Assembly (NCBI GenBank): GCA_903877095.1
Contig: CAIRCP010000167.1
Span: 1 to 64,000, forward strand
DNA from: an uncultured Actinomycetes bacterium
GTDB lineage: Bacteria; Actinomycetota; Actinomycetes; Mycobacteriales; Mycobacteriaceae
Reading direction: 5' to 3'
Length of the DNA: 64,000 nucleotides
Shown here: one piece after another, positions 16,813 to 30,700 of the stretch
How the letters are laid out: every line of letters starts with the position of its first letter
How positions within the stretch are numbered: position 1 is the stretch's first letter
Program-made: the position numbers and the translations under genes
Notes under the pieces: model-generated
The model's database searches: none
Told to the model about the DNA's origin: nothing
What the model saw: the letters and a program-made list of their open reading frames with translations, nothing else

Positions 16813-17247
16813 ATGCCCGCGGCATTGATCTGGTTGGTTTTCGCGCTGGGGCTGGCGGCCGCCGAGGTGCTGACGGGGGACATGTTCCTGCTGATGCTCA
16901 GCGGTGGTGCGTTGGCGGCCGCCGGTTCGAGTTGGCTGCTGGATCTGCCGCTGTGGGCCGACGGCGCGGTGTTCCTCGTCGTCTCGGTGCTTTTTGTGTT
17001 CGGCGTGCGGCCGGGGTTGCGTCGCCGGCTCACCGCGGGAATCGGGCTGCCCGAACCGGTCCGGGCGCTAGAGGGCAAACACGCGCTGGTGATCGACCGG
17101 GTCGATCAGCACCACGGGCAGGTCAAACTCGACGGCGAGGTGTGGACCGCGCGGCCCTACACCGAGGAGGACGTCTACCAGCCCGGTGAGCAGGTGACGG
17201 TCATGCACATCGACGGCGCCACCGCGGTGGTCTGGAAGTCGCCGTGA
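16813..17247 (+). CDS. NfeD-like membrane protein (Rv1487-like)
   Basis: Two TM helices then a small OB-fold-like C-terminus ([29 protein letters not shown]); upstream of SPFH gene. Confidence 0.87.
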   Translation: MPAALIWLVFALGLAAAEVLTGDMFLLMLSGGALAAAGSSWLLDLPLWADGAVFLVVSVLFVFGVRPGLRRRLTAGIGLPEPVRALEGKHALVIDRVDQHHGQVKLDGEVWTARPYTEEDVYQPGEQVTVMHIDGATAVVWKSP

Positions 17248-17284
17248 ACAACTTTTCCGACAGCATCCCGAGGAGGACGTAAAT

Positions 17285-18484
17285 ATGGACGGTGCCGTGA
17301 CCGGATTGGTCCTATTCGCGGTCTTGGTGATCTTCGCCATCATCGTCGTCGCCAAATCCGTCGCCCTGATCCCGCAGGCGGAGGCGGCGGTCATCGAGCG
17401 GCTGGGGCGCTACAGCAAGACGGTGTCGGGTCAGCTGACCCTGCTGATCCCGTTCGTCGACCGCATCCGGGCGCGGGTGGATCTGCGTGAACGGGTGGTG
17501 TCGTTCCCGCCGCAGCCGGTGATCACCGAGGACAACCTCACCGTCAACATCGACACGGTGGTCTATTTCCAGGTGACCAATCCCCAAGCCGCGGTCTACC
17601 AGATCAACAACTACATCGTCGGCGTCGAGCAGTTGGCCACCACCACGCTGCGCAACGTGGTCGGTGGGATGACCCTGGAGCAGACGCTGACCAGCCGGGA
17701 CAAGATCAACGCCCAGTTGCGCGGGGTGCTCGACGAGGCCACCGGCCGGTGGGGCCTGCGGGTCGCCCGGGTGGAGTTGCGCAGCATCGACCCGCCGCCG
17801 TCGATCCAGGACTCGATGGAGAAGCAGATGCGCGCCGACCGGGAGAAGCGCGCGGTGATCCTGACCGCCGAGGGCACCCGGGAGGCGTCGATCAAACAGG
17901 CCGAGGGGCAGAAGCAGGCCCAGATCCTCGCCGCCGAGGGCGCCAAGCAGGCCGCGATCCTGGCCGCCGAGGCCGACCGGCAGTCCCGCATCCTGCGGGC
18001 CCAGGGCGAGCGGGCCGCCCAGTACCTGCAGGCGCAAGGCCAGGCCAAGGCCATCGAGAAGACCTTCGCGGCGATCAAAGCCGGCCGGCCGACCCCCGAG
18101 ATGCTGGCCTATCAGTATCTGCAGACGCTGCCGGAGATGGCCAAGGGCGAGGCGAACAAGGTGTGGCTGGTGCCCAGCGACTTCGGCTCCGCACTCCAGG
18201 GTTTCGCCAAGATGCTCGGTACACCGGGAACCGACGGTGTGTTTCGCTACGAACCGACGGTGGAGGCCGATTCGCCTGCCGCCGTGGATGATTCAGTCGA
18301 AGTCGCGGACTGGTTCACCACCCGCACCGATCCGGATATCGCCGCGGCCGTCGCCCATGCCGAGGCGGAGGCCCGCGCCTCGCTGCCTGCTCTCGGTGCC
18401 GTGCGCGAAATCGGTGCGCCGGCAGATGATCTCACCAGCGAACTGCCGAGCGCACTGGTGCTCGACGGTACAACGACGACCTAA
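17285..18484 (+). CDS. SPFH/band-7 (stomatin/prohibitin) protein (Rv1488-like)
   Basis: VPQAEAAVIERLGRYSKTVSGQLTLLIPFVDRIRARVDLRERV; Ala/Glu-rich coiled coil (KQAEGQKQAQILAAEGAKQAAILAAEADRQ). Confidence 0.94.
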   Translation: MDGAVTGLVLFAVLVIFAIIVVAKSVALIPQAEAAVIERLGRYSKTVSGQLTLLIPFVDRIRARVDLRERVVSFPPQPVITEDNLTVNIDTVVYFQVTNPQAAVYQINNYIVGVEQLATTTLRNVVGGMTLEQTLTSRDKINAQLRGVLDEATGRWGLRVARVELRSIDPPPSIQDSMEKQMRADREKRAVILTAEGTREASIKQAEGQKQAQILAAEGAKQAAILAAEADRQSRILRAQGERAAQYLQAQGQAKAIEKTFAAIKAGRPTPEMLAYQYLQTLPEMAKGEANKVWLVPSDFGSALQGFAKMLGTPGTDGVFRYEPTVEADSPAAVDDSVEVADWFTTRTDPDIAAAVAHAEAEARASLPALGAVREIGAPADDLTSELPSALVLDGTTTT

Positions 18485-18518
18485 CCGGTTCAGCTTCCGC
18501 CGACCGAGTAGGTCGGGC

Positions 18519-18812
18519 TTACCAGCCGATCATTCCCCACATCGGCTCGTCCATCTCGGCGCCCATGACGCCCAGGTCGTTCGGGGTGGCATCGATCTGG
18601 ACGTTGCCCGGGGTGGCGCAATCGGTGGTCTGACCGCCGATGGCCTGGCTGCCTCCGGTCACCTCACAGCCGGGCAGCAGGGGGTTGCTCGGACTGCCGC
18701 CGCCGTTCTCGTCAGCCAGGGCCAACGGCGCGTTAACCAGGGCCGCAACGGCTCCGGCGGCCGCGCCGAAGAGGGCCAGCGATTGTCGCTTCTGCATCAG
18801 CTTGTCCTTCAT
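18519..18812 (-). CDS. Small secreted hypothetical protein
   Basis: About 97 aa; N-terminal signal peptide (MQKRQSLALFGAAAGAVAALVNAPLALA), two Cys in mature part; divergent from 18897 gene. Confidence 0.6.
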   Translation of the reverse strand: MKDKLMQKRQSLALFGAAAGAVAALVNAPLALADENGGGSPSNPLLPGCEVTGGSQAIGGQTTDCATPGNVQIDATPNDLGVMGAEMDEPMWGMIGW

Positions 18813-18896
18813 GAGTGAGGGTGATTGCGCTATCGTAACGGGGAATCTGCCGAATTCGCGCTCTACTGCCCAGCAGCCTTCAATCCCAGGAGCCAC

Positions 18897-19265
18897 ATGT
18901 CAACCGCAGTCCTCGTAGCCCGCCGCGCCGCGGCGGCAGTCCTCGGCGCTGGCGCCGTGCTGATCGCCGGCGCCGCGACGGCCGTCGCCGATACCGCCCC
19001 GGGGTGCACCGCCGGTGACATCACCTCGGTGGAGAGCCAGGTCGCGGCGGGGATGACCGCCTACTTCTTCACCCACCCCGACGTCAATGCGTTCTTCAGC
19101 GGCGTTCAGGGCCTGTCCAAGGCGGACGCCGCCAGCCAGACGAAGGCCTACCTGGCCGCCAACCCCCAGGTTCAGAACGACATCAAGGGCATCCGCGGCC
19201 CGGTGTTCGATCTGCGCCAGCGCTGCGGCATCCCGACTAACAACCTCATTCGCGGGGTGCTCTGA
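18897..19265 (+). CDS. Hemophore-related (MHB-type) secreted protein
   Basis: Signal peptide; CTAGDITSVESQVAAGMTAYFFTHPDVNAFFSGVQGL...RQRCG resembles the mycobacterial hemophore/heme-binding family. Confidence 0.72.
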   Translation: MSTAVLVARRAAAAVLGAGAVLIAGAATAVADTAPGCTAGDITSVESQVAAGMTAYFFTHPDVNAFFSGVQGLSKADAASQTKAYLAANPQVQNDIKGIRGPVFDLRQRCGIPTNNLIRGVL

Positions 19266-20079
19266 CCCCTTCCCCGGGGTGGTGTGACGGGCGGTGGCGC
19301 CGGGCTTCGTAGACCAGCCCGGCGACACCCATCGCTGCTGTGCACACCGACACCAGAATGAGCAGCGGGCTGACGTTTCCGGTCATGGCGTCGCCGAGGA
19401 TCACCACTGCGGCGGTGCCGGGCATCAGTCCGACCAGTGTCGCCAGGAAATAGGGCAGCACGCCGACCGACGAAGCCCCGGCCGCGTAGTTCAGCACGGA
19501 GAACGGCACGGCCGGGATGAGCCGCAGCGACAGCACAGCCGGCCAACCCCGACTATGCAACCGCTCGTCGAGGGCCTCCACCCGCGGGTGGTTGACCAGA
19601 TGGCTGAGCTGCCAGCCCAGGGCCCGCACCAGATACAGCGCGATCAGAGCGCTCAGCGCACTGGCCGTCACCGCCAGGGTGACACCCAGCACCGGCCCGA
19701 ACAGCAGGCCGGCCGCGAGGGTGAACGCTGTCCTGGGAAAAGGCAGCACGGTGACCACGATGTGCGCACACAGGAAGGCCAGCGGGAACCACGGGCCGAC
19801 CGACGCCGCCCAGTCCCGCATCTGCACGGCCGTCGGCAGCGGAACCAGCAGGACCAGAGCCACCACGGCTGCCGCGCCGACGGCGGTGAGAATCAGCCGT
19901 GTGCGGCTCATCTGCGCAGCGGTGGCGCTGATGGCCGATCCAACGCTGCTCAGCGTGGTCATGCCGCGCCGCAGGATCGTCCACACGTCTTGAGAGGTTA
20001 CGGCTTCCAACCCCCGGCCATCGGAGGGCGTCAGGGGATACTCGACGCCTGTCAAAAAGTGCGCATCATTTAGCCTCAT
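19246..20079 (-). CDS. TVP38/TMEM64 (DedA-like) membrane protein (Rv1491c-like)
   Basis: FPRTAFTLAAGLLFGPVLGVTLAVTASALSALIALYLVR; SVLNYAAGASSVGVLPYFLATLVGLMPGTAAVVILGDA. Start uncertain (20079 or an internal ATG). Confidence 0.88.
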   Translation of the reverse strand: MRLNDAHFLTGVEYPLTPSDGRGLEAVTSQDVWTILRRGMTTLSSVGSAISATAAQMSRTRLILTAVGAAAVVALVLLVPLPTAVQMRDWAASVGPWFPLAFLCAHIVVTVLPFPRTAFTLAAGLLFGPVLGVTLAVTASALSALIALYLVRALGWQLSHLVNHPRVEALDERLHSRGWPAVLSLRLIPAVPFSVLNYAAGASSVGVLPYFLATLVGLMPGTAAVVILGDAMTGNVSPLLILVSVCTAAMGVAGLVYEARRHRPSHHPGEGVRAPRE

Positions 20080-20126
20080 GGGGCAGGTGGTGAGAGCCGC
20101 CCGACGACGACGACAGGAGTTGCCCG

Positions 20127-21977
20127 GTGTCGCCAGTCCAGGAGGAAGTCCTCGAGCAGGCCCGCGCCCGCTGGCGCGGCGCCGTGGCCGAAGTGCTGGC
20201 TAAATCGAGCCGGCGCGATCCGGCTGACCTGGGCTCTGAGCCCGAGCGGTTGCTCGACTCGCCCACCTACGAGGGCTTTCCGATTCGGGCGCTGTACACC
20301 GCACTGGATGGGCTGCCCGAGGCGCCGCTGCCCGGCGACTGGCCGTTCACCCGCGGTGCCGACCCGCACCGCGACGTCCTGGCCGGGTGGAAGGTCGCCG
20401 AGCAGTTCCCGGCGCCCGGGTTCTCCGGCGCCCCTGCCGACGGCAACGGCGTCGTGCTCGACGCCTTGGTCAAGGGCGTCAGTGCCCTGATCCTCAGGGT
20501 CGGCCGGACGGGCATCGCGGCGGCCGATCTTGACCGCTGGTTGGAGGGTGTCTACCTGGAGTTGGCGCCGGTCGTGCTCGACGCGGGCGCGGACTTCAGC
20601 GCGGCGGCCGAGGCGATGCGGACGGTGATCGACCGGACGGACATCACCGCACTGCTGTCCATCGACCTCGGTGCTGACCCCCTCACCGCCGAACTCAGTG
20701 GTCGCCTGGCGCCCGGCATCGACGAGGTGGTCGCCGTGGCCACCGGACTCCCGCGCACGCCGGGCGTGCGGACGATCACGGTGGACGGTCCGGCATTCCA
20801 CGACCGCGGGGCGAACGCCGCCTGGGAACTGGCCGGTGTGATGGCCACGGCGACCGATTACCTTCGGCTGCTCACCGACGCCGGAGCGACCGTGCCCGAC
20901 GCGCTCGACTCGATCAGCTTCCGGCTGGTCGCCGACGACGACCAGTTCATGGCAATTGCGAAATTCCGTGCGGCACGACTACTTTGGGGCAGGATTGCCG
21001 AGACCCTGGGGCACCCGGACCACGGGGGCGCCCGGCTGCACGCCAGCACATCATGGGCGATGATGACTCAGCGCGACCCCTGGGTGAACATGCTGCGCAC
21101 CACCGTGGCGGCCTTCGGTGCCGGGGTCGGTGGTGCCGACACCGTCGAGGTGCTGCCGTTCGATATCGCGATTCCGGGTGGATTCGCCACGGCTACCCCG
21201 GATTTCGCCAGGAGAATCGCCCGCAACACCCAACTTCTACTGCTCGAGGAGTCACACCTCGGCCGGGTGCTGGATCCGGCCGGTGGCTCGTGGTACGTCG
21301 AGGATCTCACCGAAACCCTTGCCGCCCAAGCCTGGTCACACTTCCAAGACATCGAGTCGCGCGGCGGCTTCCGTCAGGCGAATGAGTACATCGCTGACCA
21401 GATCGACGCGGTCGGTGCCCGCCGGGCTGACGACATCGCCCATCGCCGCACCGCCGTCACCGGCGTCAACGAATACCCGAACCTCGACGAGCGGCCGCTG
21501 CCGCCGGAGGTGGATGCGTCGTCGGCACCGGTCCGCTACGCGTCGGCGTTCGAAGCGCTGCGCGACCGCTCCGATGCCTTCCTGGCCCGCACCGGTCACC
21601 GCCCCCGCGTTCTGCTGCTGCCGCTGGGACCATTGGGGGAGAACAACATCCGGTCCTCCTTCGCGGCCAATCTGCTGGCCTCCGGCGGGATCGATGCGGT
21701 CAATCCGGGCACCGTCGACGCCGCGGCCGTGGCCGGCGCGGTGCGGGACGCCGGTGCCGCCGTCGCGGTGATCTGCGGAACCGACGCCCGCTACGGCGCC
21801 GAGGCCGGCCAGATCGTCGAGGCCGCCCGCAGCGCCGGTGTCGAGCAAATCCACCTCGCCGGACCTCAGAAGGCGGTCGACGCCGTGCCCGCCGACTCCA
21901 GGCCCGACGGCTATCTGACCGCCAACGTCGATGCCGTGGAAGTGCTTTCGGCGCTGCTGACCCGATTGGGGGCCTGA
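20127..21977 (+). CDS. mutA: Methylmalonyl-CoA mutase small subunit
   Basis: MCM fold segments ([31 protein letters not shown]), upstream of mutB. Confidence 0.95.
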   Translation: MSPVQEEVLEQARARWRGAVAEVLAKSSRRDPADLGSEPERLLDSPTYEGFPIRALYTALDGLPEAPLPGDWPFTRGADPHRDVLAGWKVAEQFPAPGFSGAPADGNGVVLDALVKGVSALILRVGRTGIAAADLDRWLEGVYLELAPVVLDAGADFSAAAEAMRTVIDRTDITALLSIDLGADPLTAELSGRLAPGIDEVVAVATGLPRTPGVRTITVDGPAFHDRGANAAWELAGVMATATDYLRLLTDAGATVPDALDSISFRLVADDDQFMAIAKFRAARLLWGRIAETLGHPDHGGARLHASTSWAMMTQRDPWVNMLRTTVAAFGAGVGGADTVEVLPFDIAIPGGFATATPDFARRIARNTQLLLLEESHLGRVLDPAGGSWYVEDLTETLAAQAWSHFQDIESRGGFRQANEYIADQIDAVGARRADDIAHRRTAVTGVNEYPNLDERPLPPEVDASSAPVRYASAFEALRDRSDAFLARTGHRPRVLLLPLGPLGENNIRSSFAANLLASGGIDAVNPGTVDAAAVAGAVRDAGAAVAVICGTDARYGAEAGQIVEAARSAGVEQIHLAGPQKAVDAVPADSRPDGYLTANVDAVEVLSALLTRLGA

Positions 21978-21979
21978 CC

Positions 21980-24282
<2,303 letters not shown>

Positions 24283-24283
<1 letters not shown>

Positions 24284-25263
24284 TGGACGTCGCCGACCTC
24301 GTCGAGGCGATCCGCGCCGGCGACCGCTCGGCGTTGGCCCGGGCCATCACCCTGGTGGAATCGACGCGCCCCGATCACCGGGAACAGGCCGCGCGACTGC
24401 TGACCGCGTTGACGCCGACCGCCGGTGCGGCCATGCACGTCGGAATCACCGGTGTGCCCGGGGTGGGGAAGTCCACCACCATCGAGGCGCTGGGCATGTA
24501 CCTCATCGAGTGCGGGCACCGGGTGGCGGTGCTGGCCGTGGATCCGTCGTCGACACGTACCGGAGGGTCGATCCTGGGCGACAAGACCCGGATGGCCCGC
24601 CTGGCGGTCCACCCCGACGCCTACATCCGGCCGTCACCGACGTCGGGAACCCTGGGTGGGGTGGCCAGGGCCACCCGGGAGACCATCGTGCTGCTGGAAG
24701 CCGCCGGATTCGACGTCGTCCTGATCGAGACGGTCGGGGTCGGGCAGTCCGAGGTGGCGGTGGCCAACATGGTCGACACCTTCGTCTTTCTCACTCTGGC
24801 GCGCACCGGTGATCAGCTCCAGGGCATCAAGAAGGGCGTGCTGGAACTGGCCGACATCGTGGTGGTCAACAAGGCCGACGGGCAGCACGCCATCGAGGCC
24901 AGAGCGGCTGCGCGTGAGCTGGCTGCCGCGATCAGGCTGATCTATCCGCGCGAGACCCTCTGGCGTCCGCCGGTGTTGACGATGAGCGCTCTCGACGGCA
25001 CCGGTCTGCGGGAGATGTGGGAGACGGTGCTGCGGCATCGACAGGTGCTCACCGAGGCCGGCGAGTTCGACGCCCGGCGCCGCGCGCAGCAGGTCGACTG
25101 GACCTGGTCGATGGTGCGCGACGCCGTGCTGGACCGGGTTCTGACGCATCCGGCGGTGCGGGCCATGCGGACCGAGGTGGAGCGGCAGGTCCGGGACGGC
25201 GAACTTCCCCCGGCGGTCGCAGCCCAGCGCATCCTGGATTCAGCCGCCGGTGAAGCTCCCTAA
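24283..25263 (+). CDS. meaB: Methylmalonyl-CoA mutase-associated GTPase MeaB
   Basis: [19 protein letters not shown]-loop; [44 protein letters not shown]. Confidence 0.96.
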
Positions 25264-25316
25264 CGGATCGGCAACGATTTCCTGAACAGCCGGTTTTCGG
25301 CTTGTACATTCGAGTT

Positions 25317-26587
25317 GTGACCCGGGCCAACGTCGGCAGTCGCGGTGACGATCTGCCTCACGGAGTGCAGGGCGCCGCTGACCCGAATTTCGCCTGCGCG
25401 GTGCGCGCCTTCGCCGCACTCTTTCCCCATCCCAGGCTTGGCGGTGGGGCATTGTCGGTCTATCTCGACGGCATGCCGGTGGTCGACGTCTGGACCGGCT
25501 ATTCGGACCGCCGGGGCCGTCGGCAGTGGTCCGCTGACACCGCCCCGATGGTGTTCTCGGCGACCAAGGGCGTGGCGTCCACGGTGATCCACCGGCTCGC
25601 CGACCGGGGCCTGATCGACTACGACGCCCCGGTTTCGGAGTACTGGCGGGAGTTCGGCGCCAACGGCAAGGCCACGATCACCGTCCGCGACGTCATGCGC
25701 CACCGCGCGGGCTTATCGCATCTGCATGGCGTCCGCAAGCGTGAACTGCTCAACCACCGGCACATGGAGGAGCGGATCGCCGCGGCCCCGCCCGGCCGGC
25801 ATTTCGGCAAGTCGGCGTACCACGCTCTGACCTACGGCTGGCTGATGTCGGGCCTGGCGCGATCCGTGACCGGCAAGGGCATGCGGGAGCTGATGCGCAC
25901 CGAGGTGGCCGAACCTTCGGCACCGACGGGGTCCATCTCGGCCGCCCGCCCGTCGGCTCGCCGACCCAGATCGCGCACTTCGTCGGCTCCGAGTTGCGCC
26001 TCATCACTCCGGTGTTCGACCTCGTCGCTCCGGCGGTCGCCGCCTTCGAACTGTCCGCGGCGTTCGGAGCCATGTACTTTCCGGGTGCGAAAAAGGTTGT
26101 GCAGCGCGACATTCCGTTCCTGGACACCGAACTTCCGTCGGCGAACGGAGTGGTGACCGCCCGGGCGCTGGCCCGGATGTACGGGGCCATCGCCAACGGC
26201 GGTGTGATCGACGGCCGGCGTTATCTGTCGGCCGAACGGGTGGGTATGCTCACCGGTCCTCGTAGCCTCCGGCCGGACCGGAACCTGATCGTGCCGCTGG
26301 CGTTCCACCTCGGCTACCACGGCCTGTCTGTGCCGGGGGTACTGCCCGGTTTCGGGCATGTGGGTCTGTGCGGCTCGTTTGGCTGGGCTATCCCCGAGGA
26401 GGGCCTGGCTATCAGCCTCGTCCACAACCGCTTGCTCACCCCACTGGTGGCGACGGACCAGACGGGTTTCGTCGGCACCGGGGCTCTGCTTCGCCGCGGC
26501 GCAGCGGCGGCACGCAAACGCGGATTCACTCCGGTGGCCGAGTTCGGCGCTCCGTACCCCGCGGTCGCGGCTGCTGCGACCGGCTGA
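25317..26587 (+). pseudogene. lipL: LipL-like serine esterase/beta-lactamase-family protein, interrupted by an apparent 1-nt frameshift near 25914-25919
   Basis: ORF 25302..26156 carries N-terminal half (PMVFSATKGVAS, SxxK) and diverges after MRTEVAEP; the homologous continuation (GTDGVHLGRPPVGSPTQIAHFVGSELRL..., then ORF 25994..26587) is in another frame. One inserted base (GAACCT[N]TCGGCACC) restores a single ORF. Could be a real mutation or sequencing error. Confidence 0.8.
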
Positions 26588-27734
26588 GGGTTCATAACCG
26601 TCCAGTCAGTGCGGAACCTCGCCGGAAAAGTGCGAGTGGGCCCCTGACTGGCTCCTCAATCAACACTCCTAGAGCAGTGCCGCGTCGCGGGTCGGCGCCG
26701 GGTAGACCAGGACTCCCGGCACCGTCGGTTTTCGCCGTCAGCAGACAGCGACACGCCCATCGGCGGGTGCCTGCGGGCGACCGAAACGTGATCTGGCTAA
26801 CACCCAGCTAACTTCTAATTCGCTCCCAGGCGATTCTCATACCACCTGTTAAAACCGGTTCTGAAACCCCGAAATCGGCCGTCTGCCGGTTTCTTACTGC
26901 AAAATTATGGCCTTTTCATGCATTGCTAGGGCTGCGCTCAGCAGCAATTTGCGATTGATGAGTATTGGGTAAATCGATGCCCGCAATTCCTGCGCGAGAA
27001 AACGCGCCATGATTTCGCTAAAAGTGAAAGTGAGACAGGCATGAATTTCTCTCAGCAGCATCTCAGGTTAGTAGCTGATTGCCTCACTTGAGGCGGGTTC
27101 ATGCCGGTTGTAGGGCTAATAACGTAGCTGTGGATGTTGCGAAAAATCTCAGCAAACGGGAGTACGGGAGGCGATAGTTCTACCATCACTCTCCTGGGTG
27201 GCGGCCGCCGTGGTCCCTCCACCGAATGAATTGTAAGTCGAATGGACGCCCGCGGTGGAAGTTGAATAAACACTTTGCTGAGACCAAAATAACTGCAATA
27301 TGGGCGACGTGCCCGCGCGATGGCCTGGCAACCCGGAACGAGGCGGGTCGACGGCATCGTCCCCGGGTGACCCAGGCGCCGTTCAGCAGCACCTCCAGCG
27401 TCGTACAAAACGACTTTCACATGCGATAACGATGCGGTCTCCGGCGCCAGGCCTGCCCCGTGCTCCGCCCCGCGCGGGACCGATCGCCGAGTCGCCGATA
27501 GCTAACCAGTCTCGACGTCCGACCCGACCCCCATCGGGGGCCGAGTTTCTTCGTTGGTGTTATCCCGCCCGAAAATCGACTGGTGGCATTTTGGCGCCAT
27601 TGGGTTACGATTTTGCACTGCACTGGCAACTACGGGTTGGTACGGGCGCAACGCGCGCCGCCTCTTCGGCGAACTGGCGAGGCATCCCGGCAGGTGTCAG
27701 GAGATGGACCCCCCGCGCCGACCGATAGGACCAG

Positions 27735-30700
27735 GTGTATATGCCCCGCGTCTCCGCAATGACCCCCATCGCCGTGATCGGCATGGCATGCCGGCTGCCC
27801 GGCGGCATCGACTCGCCGCAGAAAATGTGGGACGCGCTGCTGCGGGGCGACGACCTGGTCACCGAGGTGCCGCGTGACCGCTGGGACGCCGAGGACTTCT
27901 ACGACCCCGAGAAGGGGATCCCGGGTCGATCGGTGTCCAAGTGGGGTTCGTTCATCGACGACGTGATCGGTTTCGACCCGGAGTTCTTCGGGATCAGCGA
28001 ACGTGAGGCCACCGCGATCGACCCGCAGCATCGCATGCTGATGGAGACCGCCTGGGAGGCGGCCGAGCACGCCGGCCTGACCCCGGGCGAGATGGCCGGC
28101 ACGTCGACCGGTGTCTTCCTCGGAATGTCGCACGACGACTACGTGACGGTCAGCAATGAAGCCGGCGCTCTGGATCAGGCTTACGCCTTCTCCGGCACTC
28201 CGTTCAGCATGGCGTCGGGGCGGATCTCGCATTCCATGGGCCTGCGCGGGCCGTCCCTGACCCTTGACACCGCATGCTCGTCGAGTCTGATGGCGGTCCA
28301 TCAGGCCTGCCGCAACCTGCATGAGGGCGAAAGCGACATGGCGCTGGCCGGCGGCATCATGCTGATGCTGCACCCGTCCGGCTACGCGTCCGCGTCCGGG
28401 CTGGGCATGCTCTCGCCGACCGGTCGCTGCCATTCCTTCGACGTGGCGGCTGACGGGTTCGTCCGGGCCGAGGCCTGCGGCGTCGTCCTGCTCAAACGGC
28501 TCGACGACGCGGTGCGCGACGGCGACCGTGTCCTGGCCGTCATCCGGAACACCGCCGCCAACCAGGACGGCCGGACCAGAAACATCCTGACCCCGTCGAA
28601 AGACGCCCAGATCGCCGTCTTCCGCGATGCGGTCGACGGCGCACATATCGATCCCGCGACCGTCGGCATGGTCGAGGCGCACGGCACCGGCACCCCGGTG
28701 GGCGACGGGATCGAATACGCCAGTGTTGCGGCGGTTTACGGAACCGACGGGCCTTGTGCACTCACCTCGATCAAGAGCAATCTCGGCCACGCCGAGGCGG
28801 CCGCCGGCGTACTCGGCCTCATGAAGGCGGTGCTGTCGGTCCACCACGGCGTCATCCCGGGGAATCTGCATTTCCATCAGTTGCCCGAGCGGATGGCCGC
28901 CGTCGAGACGGGTCTGTTCGTTCCCACCGAGGTGACGCCGTGGCCGGTCGACGGACCGCGTCGGGCGGCGGTGTCCTCCTACGGCATGTCGGGCACCAAC
29001 GCCCACGCCGTCATCGAGCAGGCGCCGGAGAGTGCCGCGACAGACGGCGGCGCTTCGGCCGATTCAGCTGGGCTTCTGGTGTTCCCGATCTCGTCCACCT
29101 CGCCGGAACAACTGCGCCGGACCGCCGGCCGGCTTGCCGACTGGGCGAGTGACGCGGTCGATCTGGATTTGGGCGACCTTTCCTATTCCCTGTCGCAGCG
29201 TCGTGGGTTCCGCCCGGTGCGCACCGCGACCGTCGCCGCCACCCGAGACGACTTGGTCGACGGGCTGCGCCGGATCGCCACCGGCGACGATCCCCATCCG
29301 CCGGCCGTAGGGCAGGACGACCGCGGGCCGGTCTGGGTGTTCTCCGGTCAGGGTTCGCAGTGGGCCGCCATGGGCGCCGCCCTGCTGGACAGCGAGCCGC
29401 CCTTCGCCGCCAAGATCGCCGAGATCGAGCCGCTGATCGCCGCGGAGTCGGGCTTCTCGGTCACCGAGGCGCTGCTGGCACCTGACACGGTGACCGGGAT
29501 CGACCGCATTCAGCCCGCGATCTTCGCCATGCAGGTGGCGATGGCCGAGGTGATGAACTCCCACGGGGTGCGCCCCGGTGCGGTGATCGGGCACTCCATG
29601 GGCGAGGTTGCCGCCGCCGTCGTCGCCGGTGCCCTGTCTTTGTCTGACGGTGTGAAGGTCATCTGCCACCGCTCGCTGCTGTGCCGGAGCCTGGCCGGCG
29701 GCGGGGCGATGGCTGCCGTCGAACTGCCTGCTCAGCACGTCCGGGCAGAACTGGAGCGCAACGGGATCGACGATGTTGTGGTCGCTGTTGTTACTTCACC
29801 CGCCTCCACCGTGATCGGCGGCTCGCCGCAGGCGGTTCGCGATCTCGTCGAAGGGTGGGAGCTGCGCGGCGTGATGGCGCGCGAGGTGGCCGTCGACGTG
29901 GCGTCGCACTCGCCGCATGTCGAACCGGTGCTCGACGACCTCGCCGAACGCCTGGCCGACATCACCCCGCTGGCACCGGAGGTGCCGTACTACTCGGCCA
30001 CCCTGTTCGATCCGCGCGAGCAGCCCTACTGCGATGCCGACTACTGGGTCGACAACCTGCGCCACACGGTCCGGTTCTCGGCTGCGGTGCACAGTGCTCT
30101 CGAGGACGGCTACCGGGTCTTCGCCGAACTGGCCCCGCATCCACTGCTGGTCCGTGCCATCGAGCAGAACGCCGCCATCATGGAGGTTCCGGTGGCGGCC
30201 CTGGCCGGCATGCGCCGCGAGCAGGACCTGCCGCACGGCCTGCGCACCCTGTTGTCCGACCTCTACAGCGCCGGGGCCGCCATCGACTTCGCCGCATCGA
30301 TCCCGATGGGCCGGTTGGTCGACGCCCCACTGCCGACCTGGACCCACCGCGATCTGATGTTGCAGCCGCAGACCGGGCAGGCCCGACGCGCGCACCTGGT
30401 CGCGGTTCATCCGCTGCTGGGCGCGCATGTGCGACTGCTCGAAGAGCCCGAACGCCACGTGTGGCAGGCCGACGTCGGCACCGACGCCTTGCCGTGGCTG
30501 GTCGACCACCAGGTCAACAACGTCCCCGCCATGCCGGGTGCGGCGTTCTGCGAGATGGCACTGGCCGCCGCCCGCGAGGCGCTGGGCGACGCCGTCGAGA
30601 TCCGCGATGTGCGCTTCGAGCGCATGCTCTTGCTCGACGGTGAAACACCGCTGAGCGCAACGGCTTCGGTGCGCACACCGGGCACCATGGAGTTCGTTGT

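Noticed and set aside
27052-27420. 122-aa minus-strand ORF upstream of the PKS
   Set aside because: No recognizable motif, signal peptide or coding-like composition; not supported as a gene.
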